DNA of 64,000 nucleotides. Source: Mycobacterium syngnathidarum. Lineage in GTDB: Bacteria > Actinomycetota > Actinomycetes > Mycobacteriales > Mycobacteriaceae. The translations under genes were made by a program, and so were the position numbers. The notes under the pieces were generated by a model. The model was not told the DNA's origin. It saw only the letters and a list, made by a program, of their open reading frames with translations, and ran no database searches. Shown piece by piece: positions 55,478 to 63,578 of the stretch; within the stretch, counting starts at the first letter, position 1, and each line of letters opens with the position of its first letter. Location: contig NZ_MLCL01000089.1 in assembly GCF_001942625.1 (NCBI RefSeq), positions 558,001 to 622,000 on the forward strand, in the 5' to 3' direction.

Positions 55478-56430
55478 TCTTCACTCCCGCGCTCTACCAA
55501 CAGCTCGCGTGCACCCAGCTCGAAAAGCTCCGCGGCCACCGAGACACCCAAGTCGGCGGCCCGATCGGGAGTTCCGATACCGGACGCACGGATCACGTCG
55601 GATCCGTCCAGCGTCGCTACGCAGCCGCGCAACGACAGCTCCTCGAAGACATTGCCGTCCTCATCGATCGACTCGACCACTTCTGCGATCGCGCCAACCG
55701 GTGCGGAACAGCCCGCCTCCAGTTCGGCGAGCAGGATCCGTTCGGCGGTGACCGCGGCGCGCGTGTCGGTGTCATCCAACTCCGCCAGCACCGAAATCAG
55801 CTCGGTGTCGCCGGCACGGCATTCCACCGCGAGCGCACCCTGAGCCGGAGCTGGCAACATCTGCACCGGCTCGAGCGACTCGGTGACCTCATCGAGTCGT
55901 CCGATACGGGCCAGACCCGCGCGGGCGACCACGATGGCGTCGAGATCACCGCTCGTAACCCTGTTCAACCTGGTATCTAGGTTGCCTCGTAGGGGGCGGA
56001 TTTCCAAACCGAGACCCAGTGCTCTAAGCTGCGCGGCCCGTCGCGGGCTCGAAGTGCCGATCACGGACCCCGAAGGCAACTCGCCGAGCACCAATCCGTC
56101 GCGTGCCACCAGCGCGTCACGGGGATCCTCGCGGCGCGGGACGGCGGCGATCACGAACCGTTCGTCGCGCGCGGTGGGCAAATCTTTGTAGGAGTGCACG
56201 GCCATATCCACCCGGCCGTCGTGGATCGCCTCGCGTAGCGCGGCGGTGAAGACGCCCACTCCGATCTCGGCGATGGGCCCCTGGTTGCGGTCACCCTCGG
56301 TCGAGATGATCACCAGCTCGCAGGCGTGTCCAGCCGCCAACAAAGCGTCCCTGATGGTGCCGGCCTGCGTGGTCGCCAGCAGGCTACCCCGGGTGCCGAT
56401 CCGGATTACCGTATCGCGCGTGTCTACCAA
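55474..56430 (-). CDS. hemC: Porphobilinogen deaminase (hydroxymethylbilane synthase)
   Basis: A 318-residue enzyme that polymerises four porphobilinogens into hydroxymethylbilane. [20 protein letters not shown] at residues 10-29 and [20 protein letters not shown] near 76 match the family. [20 protein letters not shown] near 121 and the cofactor-anchoring Cys in [19 protein letters not shown] near 227 confirm it; the Cys binds the dipyrromethane primer. It starts 3 bases after hemA ends and overlaps hemD by four bases. Corresponds to Rv0510. Confidence 0.97.
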   Translation of the reverse strand: MVDTRDTVIRIGTRGSLLATTQAGTIRDALLAAGHACELVIISTEGDRNQGPIAEIGVGVFTAALREAIHDGRVDMAVHSYKDLPTARDERFVIAAVPRREDPRDALVARDGLVLGELPSGSVIGTSSPRRAAQLRALGLGLEIRPLRGNLDTRLNRVTSGDLDAIVVARAGLARIGRLDEVTESLEPVQMLPAPAQGALAVECRAGDTELISVLAELDDTDTRAAVTAERILLAELEAGCSAPVGAIAEVVESIDEDGNVFEELSLRGCVATLDGSDVIRASGIGTPDRAADLGVSVAAELFELGARELLVERGSEE

Positions 56431-56433
56431 GCT

Positions 56434-57789
56434 CTACTCAGACTTATCGAGATCTGTTGTCATGAAAGGCAATTCGCTGGCCGCCACAGCTTCGACGGCC
56501 TGCGGATCGAGTTCGAACAGCTCCCGCAGGGCCTCTGCGTAGCTGTCCCCGCCAGGCGCGCTGGCGAGTTGTTTCACCCGCACCGTGGGTGCGTGCAAAA
56601 GCTTGTCGACGACACGGCGGACCGTCTTGGCCACCTCGTCGCGGTGCGTCGCGTCCAGCCCCGGCAGCCGGTTGTCCAGCCGCAACAGCTCGGCCTCGAC
56701 CACGTCGGCGGCGCGCTGCCGCAGCGCGGTGACGGTCGGGGTGACCTCGGCCATCCGCTGGCCGGACAGGTAGTTGGCAACCTCGGTGGCAACGATCGTG
56801 CGGGCCGCATCGGCGTCGGTGGCCGCCGCCCGGGCCGACGGTTCGCGCTGGATCCGGTCCATGTCGACGACCCAGACCCCGGGCAGTCCGGACACCGCCG
56901 GATCCACGTCGCGCGGCATCCCGAGGTCACAGATCACCAGCTGCCGGTCGCAGTCGACGGCGTTGCGCTGAGCCAGGGCATGGTGCACGTCGGCCAGGGA
57001 CACCACCGGACGCACCGCGCCGGTGCTGCTGACCACGACATCGGCATCGGCCAGGGCTTCGTCCAGATGGTCCAGGGACCAGGCCTGCGCCCGCACGCCC
57101 TGCTCGGTGAGATTCTCGGCGAGGCGCTCGGCCCGCGGCAGCGAGCGGTTCACCACGTGAACCCGGTCGATCCCGGCCCGCACCAGGTGCGCGCCGGCCA
57201 GCGCGCCCATCGAGCCCGCGCCGATCACTGCGGCGGTACGCCCGGCGAGCCCGCCGCTGAGTTTGGTCTCGGCCATTCCGAGGGCCACCGAGACGACGGA
57301 CGCGCCCGCGGCGTCGATGCCGGTCTCCGAATGCACCCGCTTGCCGACGTTCAGCGCCCGCTGGGCCAGCTCGTGCAGGGTGCGGCCGACGGTCTGGTGT
57401 TCCTCGGCCGAGGCGTAGGCGCGACGCACCTGTCCCAAAACCTGGGCCTCACCGATGACGGCCGAATCCAGGCCGCTGGTCACCGCGAACAGGTGCTCGA
57501 CGGCGGCCTCGGCGTAACGCACGTAGGCATATTTGGTGAGGTCGTTGAGCGACATGCCCGAATGCTCGGAGAGCACCTGCCCGATGATCGACAGACCGCC
57601 GTGGAAGGCCTCTACCACGGCGTAGATCTCGACGCGGTTGCAGGTGGACAGCACCATGGCCTCGGTGACCAGCGAGGATCTGAGCACCTCGTCGATGATC
57701 TTGGCCTGATCGGACTCGTCAGTGCTCAACTGCTCGAGAACAGACACCGGCGCGCTGCGGTGCGAAACCCCGAATAGCAGCACACTCAC
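56434..57789 (-). CDS. hemA: Glutamyl-tRNA reductase
   Basis: A 451-residue NADPH enzyme that reduces glutamyl-tRNA(Glu) to glutamate-1-semialdehyde, the first committed step of heme synthesis by the C5 route; HemL (42152) uses the product. The catalytic Cys is in [19 protein letters not shown] near residue 49, His in [17 protein letters not shown] near 7. Rossmann domain [18 protein letters not shown] near 187 and the C-terminal dimerisation helices follow. ATG at 57789 or an upstream GTG. It lies 65 bases after the glutaredoxin-like gene. Corresponds to Rv0509. Overproduction is usually controlled by heme at protein level, which sequence here cannot show. Confidence 0.97.
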   Translation of the reverse strand: MSVLLFGVSHRSAPVSVLEQLSTDESDQAKIIDEVLRSSLVTEAMVLSTCNRVEIYAVVEAFHGGLSIIGQVLSEHSGMSLNDLTKYAYVRYAEAAVEHLFAVTSGLDSAVIGEAQVLGQVRRAYASAEEHQTVGRTLHELAQRALNVGKRVHSETGIDAAGASVVSVALGMAETKLSGGLAGRTAAVIGAGSMGALAGAHLVRAGIDRVHVVNRSLPRAERLAENLTEQGVRAQAWSLDHLDEALADADVVVSSTGAVRPVVSLADVHHALAQRNAVDCDRQLVICDLGMPRDVDPAVSGLPGVWVVDMDRIQREPSARAAATDADAARTIVATEVANYLSGQRMAEVTPTVTALRQRAADVVEAELLRLDNRLPGLDATHRDEVAKTVRRVVDKLLHAPTVRVKQLASAPGGDSYAEALRELFELDPQAVEAVAASELPFMTTDLDKSE

Positions 57790-57854
57790 GGCTTCATCAC
57801 CACGTCACCAAGGTAATCGTTTCCCGCCCGCCCACCAAATTTCACCTGTGGGTT

Positions 57855-58163
57855 TCATCTGGTAGGCACCTCCGCCCGAAGCTGCTGTTCGTCGACATCC
57901 CAGTAGCTGTGTTCGGTGCCGTTCAGCAAAATCACCGGCAACAGGTCGCCGTAGCGGGCCCGCAGGGAGGCGTCACCGGCCGCGGCGGCCTCGTCCACGT
58001 CCGTGTTCACCAGCTCGAAATCGAGCTCCTCGCGCAACACGGCCAACTGCCGGGCCGCCCGCTCACACATGCTGCAACCCGCCCTGGTCAGCAACGTCAC
58101 AGTGTTCCCCCCGCCGTCCCCCCCGCCGGCCCGACTGCCGCCACCCGCCTGCTCACGCTCCAC
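57855..58163 (-). CDS. Glutaredoxin-like protein (Rv0508-like)
   Basis: A 102-residue thioredoxin-fold protein with redox motif VTLLTRAGCSMCERAARQLA near residue 22 (CSMC), cis-Pro region DLLPVILLNG near 73 and EHSYWDVDEQQLRAEV at the end. A glycine-rich 20-residue N-terminal extension (GGGSRAGGGDGGG) may be noncoding if a later GTG near codon 21 is used. It probably uses mycothiol or mycoredoxin partners; that is inference. It precedes hemA, and equivalent Rv0508 does the same in M. tuberculosis. Divergent from the phosphatase at 58202 with only 38 bases between. Confidence 0.87.
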   Translation of the reverse strand: MEREQAGGGSRAGGGDGGGNTVTLLTRAGCSMCERAARQLAVLREELDFELVNTDVDEAAAAGDASLRARYGDLLPVILLNGTEHSYWDVDEQQLRAEVPTR

Positions 58164-58201
58164 ACCGCCAGTATCCGGGCTGTGTGACTTAGGGTGACAA
58201 C

Positions 58202-59095
58202 GTGCCCGAATCCGGTAGTGCCGATGCGCTCGAACAGGAGCTTGCCGCCGAGGCCAGCGCCGAACTCGCTGTCACCGAGCTCGAGTCCGACATCGACCCC
58301 GTCGGGACGCCCGCACCGCCACCGGATCTCACGGCCGCCGCGTTCTTCGACGTCGACAACACCCTGGTCCACGGATCGTCACTGGTGCACTTCGCCCGTG
58401 GCCTGGCCGCCCGCAAGTACTTCACCTACCGCGACATCCTGGGCATCGTCTATGCGCAGGCCAAGTTCCAGTTCACCGGCAAGGAGAACAGCGACGACGT
58501 CGCCGAGGGCAAGCAGAAAGCCCTGGCCTTCATCGAGGGCCGCTCCACCGCCGAACTCGTCGAACTGGGTGAGGAGATCTACGACGAGATCATCGCCGAC
58601 AAGATCTGGGCCGGAACCCGGGCACTGGCCCAGATGCACCTGGACGCCGGCCAGCAGGTGTGGCTGGTCACGGCGACCCCATATGAGCTGGCCGCCACCA
58701 TCGCCCGGCGGCTGGGCCTGACGGGTGCGCTGGGCACCGTCGCCGAGTCGGTCGACGGGGTGTTCACCGGCCGACTGGTCGGCGACATCCTGCACGGCAC
58801 CGGGAAAGCCCACGCGGTACGGTCGCTGGCCATCCGCGAAGGCCTCAACCTGCGCCGGTGCACCGCCTATTCGGACAGCTTCAACGATGTGCCGATGCTG
58901 TCGCTGGTCGGTACCGCGGTGGCGATCAACCCCGACGCCGCACTGCGCGATGTGGCCAGGGAGCGGGGCTGGGAGATCCGCGATTTCCGCACCGCACGCA
59001 AGGCGGCGCGGATCGGTGTCCCGTCGGCCTTGGCGCTCGGCGCACTCGGCGGCGCGCTGGCCGCCGCCGCCTCTCGCCGCCACGACATTCGCTGA
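58202..59095 (+). CDS. HAD phosphoserine-phosphatase-like hydrolase SerB1-type (Rv0505c-like)
   Basis: A 297-residue HAD-superfamily IB phosphatase. The nucleophile motif is [20 protein letters not shown] at residues 40-59 (DxDNT), then [19 protein letters not shown] near 157, and [20 protein letters not shown] near 222 with the acidic pair. The last 35 residues hold a hydrophobic helix ([20 protein letters not shown]), suggesting membrane anchoring. An acidic 35-residue N-terminal tail ([19 protein letters not shown]) is variable. The phosphoserine role of Rv0505c (serB1) is only a homology name. GTG start at 58202. It is the only plus-strand gene between the heme operon and the HadA-like gene. 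Confidence 0.88.
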   Translation: MPESGSADALEQELAAEASAELAVTELESDIDPVGTPAPPPDLTAAAFFDVDNTLVHGSSLVHFARGLAARKYFTYRDILGIVYAQAKFQFTGKENSDDVAEGKQKALAFIEGRSTAELVELGEEIYDEIIADKIWAGTRALAQMHLDAGQQVWLVTATPYELAATIARRLGLTGALGTVAESVDGVFTGRLVGDILHGTGKAHAVRSLAIREGLNLRRCTAYSDSFNDVPMLSLVGTAVAINPDAALRDVARERGWEIRDFRTARKAARIGVPSALALGALGGALAAAASRRHDIR

Positions 59096-59201
59096 GTGGG
59101 CGAGGTGCGCTGGTAAGCTGCCGCGGCGGGCCACGTCAGCGGGCCCCGCAGCCATGCACGTTTGTGCGCAGCGCGCACGCATACCGAACAGCGCAGGGAA
59201 C

Positions 59202-59735
59202 ATGAGCATCGCCGCAAACATCATCGGGACCCACTACCGGTACCCCGACTACTTCGAGGTCGGCCGGGAGAAGGTCCGCGAGTTCGCCCGCGCGGTCAAG
59301 GACGAGCATCCGGCGCTCTATGACGCCGAGGCCGCCAAGGAGTACGGCCATGACTCGGTGGTGGCGTCGGTGACGTTCCTGGCGGTGGCCGGTCGACGTG
59401 TCCAGCTGGAGCTGTTCGACAAGTTCGACATTCCGATCAACCTGGAGCGGGTGCTGCACCGCGACCAGAAGCTGATCTTCCACCGGCCGATCATGGTCGG
59501 CGACAAGCTGTGGTTCGACTCGTACCTCGATTCGGTCATCGAGTCGCACGGCACCGTGATCGCCGAGGTGCGCGCCGAGGTCTCCGACGACGACGGCAAT
59601 CCGGTTGCCACGAGCATCGTGACCATGCTGGGCGAGGCCGCCATCGACGAGGCCGACGAGATCAGTTCACAGATCGCCGCGGCACGTGATGCCGCGATCG
59701 CCAAGATGGTTGCTGGGCAAAAGTCCGGCGCATGA
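59202..59735 (+). CDS. HadA-like (3R)-hydroxyacyl dehydratase subunit (Rv0504c-like)
   Basis: A 177-residue hot-dog-fold (MaoC/FAS1-type dehydratase N domain) protein. [20 protein letters not shown] near residue 8 and [20 protein letters not shown] near 50 match HadA-type. It lacks a strong catalytic His-Asp pair ([19 protein letters not shown] near 82), so it may be a noncatalytic partner. HadA-like Rv0504c is implicated, with other paralogues, in long-chain acyl dehydration. ATG at 59202; a TAAGCT -10 lies near 59113. Convergent with the acyltransferase through a hairpin. Confidence 0.85.
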   Translation: MSIAANIIGTHYRYPDYFEVGREKVREFARAVKDEHPALYDAEAAKEYGHDSVVASVTFLAVAGRRVQLELFDKFDIPINLERVLHRDQKLIFHRPIMVGDKLWFDSYLDSVIESHGTVIAEVRAEVSDDDGNPVATSIVTMLGEAAIDEADEISSQIAAARDAAIAKMVAGQKSGA

Positions 59736-59744
59736 TTTTTCTCT

Positions 59745-59766
59745 CCGCGAGCCCTTGCGCTCGCGG
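59745..59766. terminator. Bidirectional hairpin between convergent genes
   Basis: CCGCGAG (59745-59751) and CTCGCGG (59760-59766) form a perfect 7-bp stem with an 8-base loop in the 39-base gap between the HadA-like and acyltransferase stop codons; it can end transcription from both sides. Confidence 0.6.
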
Positions 59767-59774
59767 TGAAAACG

Positions 59775-60842
59775 TCAGCCGAAGAACATGTTTCGGCGCC
59801 CCGCCAGGAGCTGATACAGCGTGTGCTGAATGGTCTCGCGGACCTGGTCGGTGAGCTCGAACGTGATCATCGGGTCGTCGGCGGCGCTCTCGTCGTAATC
59901 GGTCGTCTCGATCGGCTCGCCGAATTGGATGTGCCACTTCGACGGCAACGGCACCAATCCGAGCGGGCCCGCCAACGGGAACAGCGGGGTCACCGGGAAG
60001 TACGGCAGACCGAGCAACCGGGCCAGCAATTTGACGTCGGCCATCATCGGGTAGATCTCCTCGGACCCGACGATCGAGCACGGCACGATCGGCGCCTGCG
60101 CACGCAGAGCTGCGGAAACGAAGCCACCGCGGCCGAACCGCTGCAGCTTGTAGCGGTCCTTGAAGTTCTTGCCCAGCCCCTTGAAGCCCTCGGGGAACAC
60201 CGCCGTGAGCTCACCGTTGGCGAGCAGTCGGTGCGCGTCGGCGGTGCAGGCCATGGTGTGCCCGGCCTTGCGCGCGGCCTGGCCGACCATCGGCAGGTCG
60301 AAAACCAGATCAGCGGCCAGCAGACGCAGATCCCGATTCCCGGGGTGGTGATCGTGCACGGCCACCTGAGTCATCAGCCCGTCGAAGGGCAGCACCCCGG
60401 CGTGGTTGGCCACCACGAGCGCCGCGCCCTCGGCGGGCAGGTTCTCGATGCCAGACACCTCAACCCGGAACCAGGACCGGAAAAACGTTCGCAGCAAAGG
60501 CAAGAAGATTGCGTTGGTGATGTGCGGGTCGAACCCGAACTCGTCCACCGAGTAGGCACCGGTCATGCGGGTGCGAATGAATTCCGAGACTGCCGCGATG
60601 CCCTTGACGAGTTCGCTGGGGCCTTCGTCGGCCGCCGATTGACCCGAAGCGCCGCTGCGCCGCTGATCGATCTCCCGCACTACCGCGGCGATCTGCTCCG
60701 CCGAGGCCCGGCTACCCGGATCGGCCAGAACAGACGGATGCCTGCGGGCGCTGTCAGACCGGGCCGCAGCCCGGCGCGCAGCTGAGGAACGGCTCGAGTT
60801 CCCATGTAGCGGAATAACTTTCGCCTTGGATTCACCCGCCAC
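59775..60842 (-). CDS. Lysophospholipid/1-acylglycerol-phosphate acyltransferase family (Rv0502-like)
   Basis: A 355-residue acyltransferase of the PlsC superfamily, which transfers acyl groups in phospholipid or triacylglycerol synthesis. The catalytic block is ALVVANHAGVLPFDGLMTQV near residue 147 (His-x6-Asp variant of the HX4D motif), with LTAVFPEGFKGLGKNFKDRY near 208 (phosphate/glycerol binding). Then come VPCSIVGSEEIYPMMADVKL and HIQFGEPIETTDYDE. GTG at 60842 is favoured by GAGAAGG eight bases upstream; an upstream GTG at 60860 is possible. Corresponds to Rv0502. It follows the epimerase (36-base gap) and may form one transcript with it. Confidence 0.87.
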   Translation of the reverse strand: MAGESKAKVIPLHGNSSRSSAARRAAARSDSARRHPSVLADPGSRASAEQIAAVVREIDQRRSGASGQSAADEGPSELVKGIAAVSEFIRTRMTGAYSVDEFGFDPHITNAIFLPLLRTFFRSWFRVEVSGIENLPAEGAALVVANHAGVLPFDGLMTQVAVHDHHPGNRDLRLLAADLVFDLPMVGQAARKAGHTMACTADAHRLLANGELTAVFPEGFKGLGKNFKDRYKLQRFGRGGFVSAALRAQAPIVPCSIVGSEEIYPMMADVKLLARLLGLPYFPVTPLFPLAGPLGLVPLPSKWHIQFGEPIETTDYDESAADDPMITFELTDQVRETIQHTLYQLLAGRRNMFFG

Positions 60843-60878
60843 GTCGATACCTTCTCCCACCCCGGATAGAGCCAGTCT

Positions 60879-62015
60879 TTAATATCCCAAACGCTGCGCC
60901 ACCCCCACGGCGCGACTCTCCATTGAGCGTACCCATCGCGGATCGAGTATCGGAGTCAATCCGCGACCGCGGACGTAGTCGTCGAATGCTTCGGCGGTCG
61001 TCCACTTGGGACTGTAGCCCAGAACCCTGTGCATTCGCGTAGTGTCCATGACCCGGCCGTAGCTCAGATAGTTCATCTGGTCGCGGTCGAGTTCGGTGTA
61101 ACGCGTTGCGCGACTGAGCGAATTGATCGCCGACAACGCCCCGCTCGGAACCGGAAGCCGGACCCGTCCCGACCGCCGGATCGCCTGGCTCATCATGATG
61201 ATGCCCGAAGCCCCGATGTTGAACGTGCCCGACCGGCCGGCCATGGTTGCGCGCTCCAGGGCACCCAGGGCGTCCTGTTCGTGCAACAACTGCAACCGCG
61301 CGTCGTGACCGACCACCGACGGAACCACCGGCCCCGCCAGATACCGCGACAACGCGGTGTCCATCGCCGGCCCGATCATGTTGGCCAGCCGAAGGATGGT
61401 CACGTCGATATCCGGACGGCGCCGGGCCAGCCCGCGGGCATAGCCCTCGATGTCGATGCTGTCGCGGGCGAACCCGTCGCCCGGTGGACGGCGAGCACTG
61501 CTCTCCTCGCTGAACATCACCGGGTCACGTGAGCTCGAGCCGTACACCTCAGAGGTTGACTTGAGCACCACCCGGCGCACCGACGGCGCCTTCTGGCAGG
61601 CGGCGAACAGTTGGATCGCACCCATCACGTTGAGTTCCTTCAACGTGGCCCGGCCGCCGGACCGCGGCGCGTAGGAGGCCGCCGCGGCATGCACGACAGT
61701 GTCCACGTTCCCGTTTCGGATCACCTTGGCGATGAACGGGTTGCGGATGTCGGCCCGAACGAATTCGGCCCGCCCCATCCGACGCATGAGGTCCTTGCTC
61801 GGCACCACCGCATCCACCGCGATCACATGCTCGATCGACGGGTTCTGCGCCAGCCTGGCGGTCAGATAACCACCGAGGAACCGGCACGCACCCGTGACCA
61901 GAACCACTTTCGGAGCGGGCGCCGCGCTTGCGGACTGCGTTCCATCCGAAGAGTCCGCACCAGACGACCCGGGGACTCCCGTCGGGCGTCCCCCCGACCG
62001 ACCATCAGAATCCAT
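60879..62015 (-). CDS. galE2: NAD-dependent epimerase/dehydratase (GalE2-like, Rv0501)
   Basis: A 378-residue extended SDR. Rossmann motif KVVLVTGACRFLGGYLTARL near residue 35 has an unusual Arg in the glycine loop. VDTVVHAAAASYAPRSGGRA near 105 and SSRDPVMFSEESSARRPPGD follow; the usual catalytic YxxxK is not obvious and may be replaced. The mycobacterial name galE2 rests on position (Rv0501) and is not evidence of UDP-galactose epimerase activity. It could act on a glycolipid or nucleotide sugar. A low-complexity N-terminus (residues 1-30) is likely disordered. It lies next to the bS22 gene. Confidence 0.83.
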   Translation of the reverse strand: MDSDGRSGGRPTGVPGSSGADSSDGTQSASAAPAPKVVLVTGACRFLGGYLTARLAQNPSIEHVIAVDAVVPSKDLMRRMGRAEFVRADIRNPFIAKVIRNGNVDTVVHAAAASYAPRSGGRATLKELNVMGAIQLFAACQKAPSVRRVVLKSTSEVYGSSSRDPVMFSEESSARRPPGDGFARDSIDIEGYARGLARRRPDIDVTILRLANMIGPAMDTALSRYLAGPVVPSVVGHDARLQLLHEQDALGALERATMAGRSGTFNIGASGIIMMSQAIRRSGRVRLPVPSGALSAINSLSRATRYTELDRDQMNYLSYGRVMDTTRMHRVLGYSPKWTTAEAFDDYVRGRGLTPILDPRWVRSMESRAVGVAQRLGY

Positions 62016-62044
62016 CGGCCCAGCCTAGCGGCCGCAGCAGTCGA

Positions 62045-62146
62045 CTACTTGCCGAGTTTTCTACGCTGCACCCGAGTACGGCGAAGCAGCTTGCGGTGCT
62101 TCTTCTTCGACATACGCTTACGCCGCTTCTTGATGACTGAGCCCAT
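62045..62146 (-). CDS. Ribosomal protein bS22-type (AURKAIP1/COX24 domain; Rv0500B)
   Basis: A 33-residue, extremely basic protein: [20 protein letters not shown] and [12 protein letters not shown], identical as far as I can recall to M. tuberculosis Rv0500B. It is the small 30S-subunit protein bS22 seen in mycobacterial ribosome structures. The ATG is at 62146, 29 bases before the end of the previous gene region, with a TAAAGT-like -10 further upstream. It is too short to be predicted by many gene finders, but its composition and context make it certain enough. It sits between the excisionase-like gene and galE2. Confidence 0.93.
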
Positions 62147-62262
62147 AAACCCCGGTGTCTCCGCTACTTAGCTGATGGTTGACCCGGTTACTTTACCCGG
62201 GCCGACCACCGAAACGGAAAACGCCAGCCTGCTCGGGCGGCTCAGCCCGCTGCGGCGCCCGC

Positions 62263-62490
62263 CTAGCCGGCGTCGAAGTACGAAGACTCCAGCAGATCGT
62301 GGACCGCCTTGGCGTGAACCCGAAACGATCGGCCCACTCGAACCGCAGGCAGTTCGCCGTTGTGCACCAACCGGTACACCGTCATCTTCGAGACCCTCAT
62401 CAAGCTCGCCACCTCGGCGACCGTCAGAAATTGAGCCCGAGGCTGACCGTCGCCAGCATCCCGCGCCGATGGCCCGTTCATAGACGTCAT
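62263..62490 (-). CDS. Excisionase/MerR-like HTH DNA-binding protein (Rv0500A-like)
   Basis: A 75-residue protein with a HTH_17 (excisionase-type) winged domain: FLTVAEVASLMRVSKMTVYR (residues 21-40) and LVHNGELPAVRVGRSFRVHA. A short disordered N-terminus precedes it. It probably binds DNA as a small transcription factor; target unknown. Despite the name there is no sign of a phage or integrase here. Corresponds to Rv0500A, next to bS22 and proC. Confidence 0.9.
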   Translation of the reverse strand: MTSMNGPSARDAGDGQPRAQFLTVAEVASLMRVSKMTVYRLVHNGELPAVRVGRSFRVHAKAVHDLLESSYFDAG

Positions 62491-62628
62491 CGCAACCCAA
62501 TCAATCAGGCACAGGCAGTTCCAGCGGCTTCCCCACCGCTGGCACCGACCCGCGCATACAAAGGGAGAATAGCGTGGCGGGTGGGGTTACTGCGACGGGT
62601 GTGGGCTAATCAGTTGGAATTAATCTAA

Positions 62629-63501
62629 TTACTCAGATGTAATTCCGAGCTGCTCAGAGCGCGTTTTCGCGGCCTGAACGGCGCTGGAGACCGCCGCCCG
62701 CAGTCCCCCGCGCTCGAGTTCGCGCAGCCCAGCGGCGGTGGTCCCGGCCGGCGAGGTCACCATCGCCCGCAACTGGGCCGGTGTGGTGTCCAGCGCAGCG
62801 CCTCCGGTCGCATTCACCTCGTCGAGACGTTCCAGCAGCATTGCCGCCGAGCCGGCCATCGTCTGGACCGCCAGATCGGTCCCCACCGCACGCGACAGAC
62901 CCGATTCCACGGCCGCATCCACCAGGGCCTCGACCATCAGGAAGAAGTACGCCGGACCCGAGCCGGACACTGCCGTCACCGCATCCAGCTGTGACTCGGC
63001 GACCGTGATCACACCGCCGACCGCATCGAAGATCGACGAGACCTCCTTGAGCTGGTCCGCGGTGGCGAACCGGCCCGGCGCCAGGGCACTCACGCCGCCG
63101 CCGACCACGATCGGCGCGTTGGGCATGACCCGGATCACCGGCGATCCGGCCGGCAGCTTGTTCTCGTAGTACGACGTGGCCACGCCCGCGGCGATGGAGA
63201 CGAACACCTGCTCGGCGGTGTCGCTCTCGGCGCGTGCCGCCGCCTCCGCGATCTCGTCGATCACCTTCTCGACATCACCCGGTTTCACCGCGACGACCAC
63301 GTAGGTGGCGTTCTCGGCGGCCGCAACCACCGAGGCCACCTGCACCGAATACTTCTCCGACAAGTACTTGGCCCGGTCCGGAAACTTCTCCGCGACCACC
63401 ATGTCCTTGACCTGCCTGCCAGCCCGTAACAGTCCCGACAGCAGCGCCTCGCCCATGCTTCCGCCGCCGATTATCGCGATTCTCGACATGGGCGACAGCA
63501 T
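62629..63501 (-). CDS. proC: Pyrroline-5-carboxylate reductase
   Basis: A 290-residue enzyme that reduces pyrroline-5-carboxylate to proline with NAD(P)H. The N-terminal Rossmann motif RIAIIGGGSMGEALLSGLLR is at residues 6-25, TYVVVAVKPGDVEKVIDEIA near 68, MPNAPIVVGGGVSALAPG near 125, and LDAVTAVSGSGPAYFFLMVE near 165 (active-site region). Start at 63501 gives LSPMSRIAII, matching the homologue's MLFGMARIAII by length; 63489 is the alternative. The upstream region contains the IS-element end 36 bases before this start. Corresponds to Rv0500. Confidence 0.95.
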   Translation of the reverse strand: MLSPMSRIAIIGGGSMGEALLSGLLRAGRQVKDMVVAEKFPDRAKYLSEKYSVQVASVVAAAENATYVVVAVKPGDVEKVIDEIAEAAARAESDTAEQVFVSIAAGVATSYYENKLPAGSPVIRVMPNAPIVVGGGVSALAPGRFATADQLKEVSSIFDAVGGVITVAESQLDAVTAVSGSGPAYFFLMVEALVDAAVESGLSRAVGTDLAVQTMAGSAAMLLERLDEVNATGGAALDTTPAQLRAMVTSPAGTTAAGLRELERGGLRAAVSSAVQAAKTRSEQLGITSE

Positions 63502-63536
63502 TGCATGTCCGCGCGCGCACATGGACGCCTGCGGGT

Positions 63537-63566
63537 TTGACGTGCTCCCCGCCATGAATGGCGGGG
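63537..63566 (-). repeat. Right end and candidate omega-RNA hairpin of the TnpB element
   Basis: CCCCGCCA (63547-63554) and TGGCGGGG (63559-63566) form a perfect 8-bp stem with loop TGAA. It lies 12 bases past the TnpB stop codon, on the strand that extends the TnpB message. The element's outer boundary is inferred near GTCAA at about 63537-63541. Such 3' hairpins form the scaffold of TnpB guide RNA in IS200/IS605 elements. The boundary is approximate. Confidence 0.6.
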
Positions 63567-63578
63567 ATTCCCGTGCGG

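Noticed and set aside
53771..55843. 690-codon plus-strand frame over hemD
   Set aside because: Antisense to hemD and hemC; no recognisable protein.
57790..57854. Rex-type operator before hemA
   Set aside because: No TTGTG-n-CACAA palindrome was found in the short intergenic region.
62263..62490. Prophage or integrative element because of the excisionase-like protein
   Set aside because: No integrase, attachment repeats or phage genes nearby, and the gene sits in the conserved proC-bS22 context.
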